Shown here: positions 61,723 through 64,000 of the stretch, in pieces
Position numbering within the stretch: the stretch's first letter is position 1
Layout: the number at the start of each line of letters is the position of its first letter
From: Paralichthys olivaceus
Taxonomy: Eukaryota; Chordata; Actinopteri; Pleuronectiformes; Paralichthyidae
DNA: 64,000 bases
Direction of reading: 5' to 3'
Assembly: GCF_024713975.1 (NCBI RefSeq)
Contig: NC_091104.1
Coordinates: forward strand, 11,427,580 to 11,491,579
Translations under genes and position numbers: made by a program
Notes under the pieces: model-generated
Databases searched by the model: none
The model's input: only the letters and a program-made list of their open reading frames with translations
What the model was told of the DNA's origin: nothing

Positions 61723-64000
61723 ATGGATGTTGCTCGGAAAATAAAGACCAAAGTGTCCGCTGGCTTCAAGATGCGGGGACTCATGCTGCGACCGTATGTA
61801 TTATAGTAATGTTTAAATGTTGTTTAAAGGTATTACACTGAAAGTTAAAGCTGGAAGAACGCGGGGCGATACTTTGTGATCTTCTGTTGTGTTCCAGTGA
61901 AGACAAGGACTTGACACTTAACTGTGTTAAATTAAACGAGTTTCAACCCCTGATCTTTAAAGTAGCTCCCATCAATTTCACCTCAGCTAACACAGAAGCT
62001 GATTTGAGCATTTTCACTTCAACGTCAGATGGTTTCAATGGTGGAAGAGGACGATTAACTTCTTAGTGTCACTATATTAAATGCAAGTAAATACAGATAA
62101 AGACATGAACATCACAATATACTTCAGCAGAATTATACATATTCTATAACTGCATTATAAGCAGTGTTATGTCTCCATCAACTTAATGTAAATAACTGTA
62201 TCTCCTGTCACCTGTTTCAGTACACGTGTATTTTTTACAGAAGCAAACACACATTTTCTTGAAGTGTTGTAATAGTCTGTAGTTTTTTAGCATCAGTCAA
62301 AAGAACTAATAACATGTCCATGTTTTCTTGCACCAGTGACGCCAGCAAATACTTCGTCGAGGTGCTGGAGTCCGTCGATCCTTCTGAGCTGGATGATGTT
62401 ATTGAAAGGGTCCTGGATGCAGTGGAGAAGCAGCCATGTATGTACAGTAAAGTAATACAGTCTCCACAGATCACAGTGTGTTTAATGCTGCAGTACGTGT
62501 GCACAATATGTGATCGTGTGTTTTAACTGCAGTGTTCATGTTGTGACTACAGTGTGTGTTTCCCAACAGTGTCCTCTAGTATGATAGAACGGCCTGTGGT
62601 GGAAATTGCCGTGCAGGACTGCACTCAGTCTTGTGATGAAAACATGTAAGTGGGGCAACAACCAATTAATGTTTCATGTGGTATATTATTTGATGTCTAT
62701 ATTTTCAATGATTTTATTCTGGTGTAAGTTACAGTATGTTGTCAATCAAAATAGTAGTCGTATGCTCTAATATCCACTTTTAAAAATGAATCTGAAAACA
62801 TGCATAAATGTGGCACATTAAGTGTTTTATGTAACCATCACATAACGTACGTTTCAGTCTCTTGACTAATAATTATTTGTAGTCGTGTAATCACCTTTAT
62901 TGGGCTGTAGAGAAAATCTTATGATACTGTCTTCCAGAGATAATGTCTTCAACATCATTGGAGCCTTCCATGTGCCCAGATACATTTACAATGTGGAGCG
63001 GAAGAAATTTGTACCGTGAGTAAAGGGGCAGCTTCTGTCATTTTTTAAATATTACTCCAAGCGAAGTTTTAAAAGCTTTATCATCTTTTTTTATTCTGTT
63101 CTTCCATTCAGTATCAGTATGACCAGACATCCAACCCCCAGTCTATGTGGCGTGGCCAAAGACAAAGCTGAACTCTTCAGGGAGCGCTACACAATATTAC
63201 AACAGGTCAGTGATGATGGGCTTCCCTGGCTGCTCTCGCTGCTATTTACAATCTGTGCAGTTTGTATGTTGTATTAAATAAGACATATTTTTTGTAGCGT
63301 ACACATCGGCACGAGCTCTTCACCCCACCTGCGATCGGAGCTGCTGTTGAGGAGGGTCAAAACAAATTTCAGGTATCAAATAATCATCATTTTAATCATC
63401 ATCCTCACTTTTGAGGGAAAATAATTCCACTTACAGGTTGTTTTGCTGTGATTTGTCTTTAGCTGAAGACAATTGAAGCATTGCTCGGTAGCACAGCTAA
63501 ACTCGGAGAGGTGATTGTACTTGGGATGATCACACAACTGAAAGAGGTGAGTTAGATAAGTTTATACATTTCTGTTTAAGTTCACACAGAGAAAAATGTC
63601 TTTAACTTCTTCTAGCTCCTTGATGAAATTCTGAATTTTCCTGTCTGTCCGATCTTTAAAAAAATTGAGTGTCTAAAATATTTTTTAGGGTAAATTCTAC
63701 CTGGAGGACCCAAGTGGAACAGTGCAGCTGGACATGTCCAAAGCAATATCCTTTAACCTGGTTGTTTCAGCCTGTCAATAATAACTGGTTTATATTCTCT
63801 TTTTATTTGTGGCTTTTAAAATGGATGAATTCCTTAATGACATTCTCACCAGTTTCATAATGGCCTGTACACAGAATCCTGCTTTGTGCTGGCAGAGGGT
63901 AAGAAAACTACTCCTTGTTATTTAAGACAAAATATGCATTTAGATGAAAACAATGAAATGTCATGTGACGTATCTTATTAGACGTTTTTTGCCTTTTCTT
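61723..64000 (+). CDS. pole2: DNA polymerase epsilon subunit 2 (B-subunit), 5' part
   Basis: Coding exons: 61723-61793, 62337-62437, 62570-62645, 62938-63015, 63112-63205, 63298-63372, 63463-63546, 63689-63745, 63850-63898. They join in frame to about 228 residues of roughly 527 in human; the rest lies beyond the window. Residues 1-75 form the N-terminal helical domain ([41 protein letters not shown]). Then come [63 protein letters not shown] and the start of the OB-fold strand, [14 protein letters not shown], all strongly like vertebrate POLE2. The protein stabilises the leading-strand polymerase epsilon and links it to the CMG helicase. Intron 8 (63746-63849) is an AT-AC intron; the other introns seen are GT-AG. 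The start codon has A at -3 and G at +4. Confidence 0.97.
63746..63849 (+). other. pole2: U12-type AT-AC intron of pole2
   Basis: The intron starts ATATCCTTT, the minor-spliceosome donor consensus. It holds TTCCTTAAT (63830-63838), the branch-site consensus, about 12 nt before an AC end at 63848-63849. The flanking codons (SKA, then QFHNGLY) join in phase 0 exactly as the family protein requires. No GT-AG alternative fits the frame and family sequence. Confidence 0.93.

Noticed and set aside
61897..61930. A possible pole2 exon 2 beginning after 'gtgttccag' near 61.9 kb.
   Set aside because: The frame after this acceptor does not continue the POLE2 sequence, whereas the exon at 62337 does so exactly.
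1..64000. CRISPR arrays, operons, ribosome binding sites, insertion sequences, prophage.
   Set aside because: The sequence is vertebrate nuclear DNA. Tandem repeats are microsatellites without the repeat-spacer regularity of CRISPR.

Overview
The window looks like nuclear DNA of a ray-finned fish, most likely a percomorph teleost. The signs are short introns (often about 80-300 bp) with GT-AG borders, AT-rich intergenic DNA, many CA/GT, GA and tetranucleotide microsatellites, a tRNA-derived SINE, a decayed Tc1-like transposase and several small inverted-repeat (MITE-like) elements. I cannot name the species.

Layout. (1) About 3.9-12.8 kb, minus strand: the TUNAR/megamind locus. It was first described as a neural long non-coding RNA and is now known to encode a 48-residue membrane microprotein. 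The microprotein is complete at 6621-6767, has a long predicted 3' UTR reaching about 3.87 kb, and has a plausible first exon near 11.8 kb. (2) About 12.8-53.4 kb: a roughly 40 kb gene desert with dispersed repeats, MITEs (one nested in another), a dead Tc1 element, microsatellites, and several complex non-repetitive blocks that look like conserved enhancers. (3) 53.5-54.75 kb, plus strand: cys1 (cystin-1), a three-exon gene for a predicted N-myristoylated ciliary protein. (4) 56.0-60.25 kb, minus strand: complete klhdc1, a kelch-repeat substrate receptor of CUL2 ubiquitin ligases (395 residues, 13 coding exons). (5) 61.65 kb to the end, plus strand: pole2, the B-subunit of DNA polymerase epsilon, cut by the window edge after about 228 residues. 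cys1 and klhdc1 are tail to tail; klhdc1 and pole2 are head to head, about 1.4 kb apart.

The genes do not form one pathway. Human KLHDC1 and POLE2 are neighbours on 14q, TUNAR is more distal on 14q, and CYS1 is on 2p, so the window joins pieces that are apart in human. The desert beside a neural regulatory-RNA gene suggests long-range enhancers for tunar, but this is inferred from position and motif content only.

The points most worth a second look are the tunar microprotein with a possible in-frame N-terminal extension encoded by an upstream exon; an RFX X-box next to a POU-III motif upstream of that exon; a U12-type AT-AC intron in pole2; and the conserved C-degron pocket, BC-box and CUL2-box in klhdc1. 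All exon borders were placed by hand from splice consensus, reading frame and family similarity. No alignment or transcript evidence was available.
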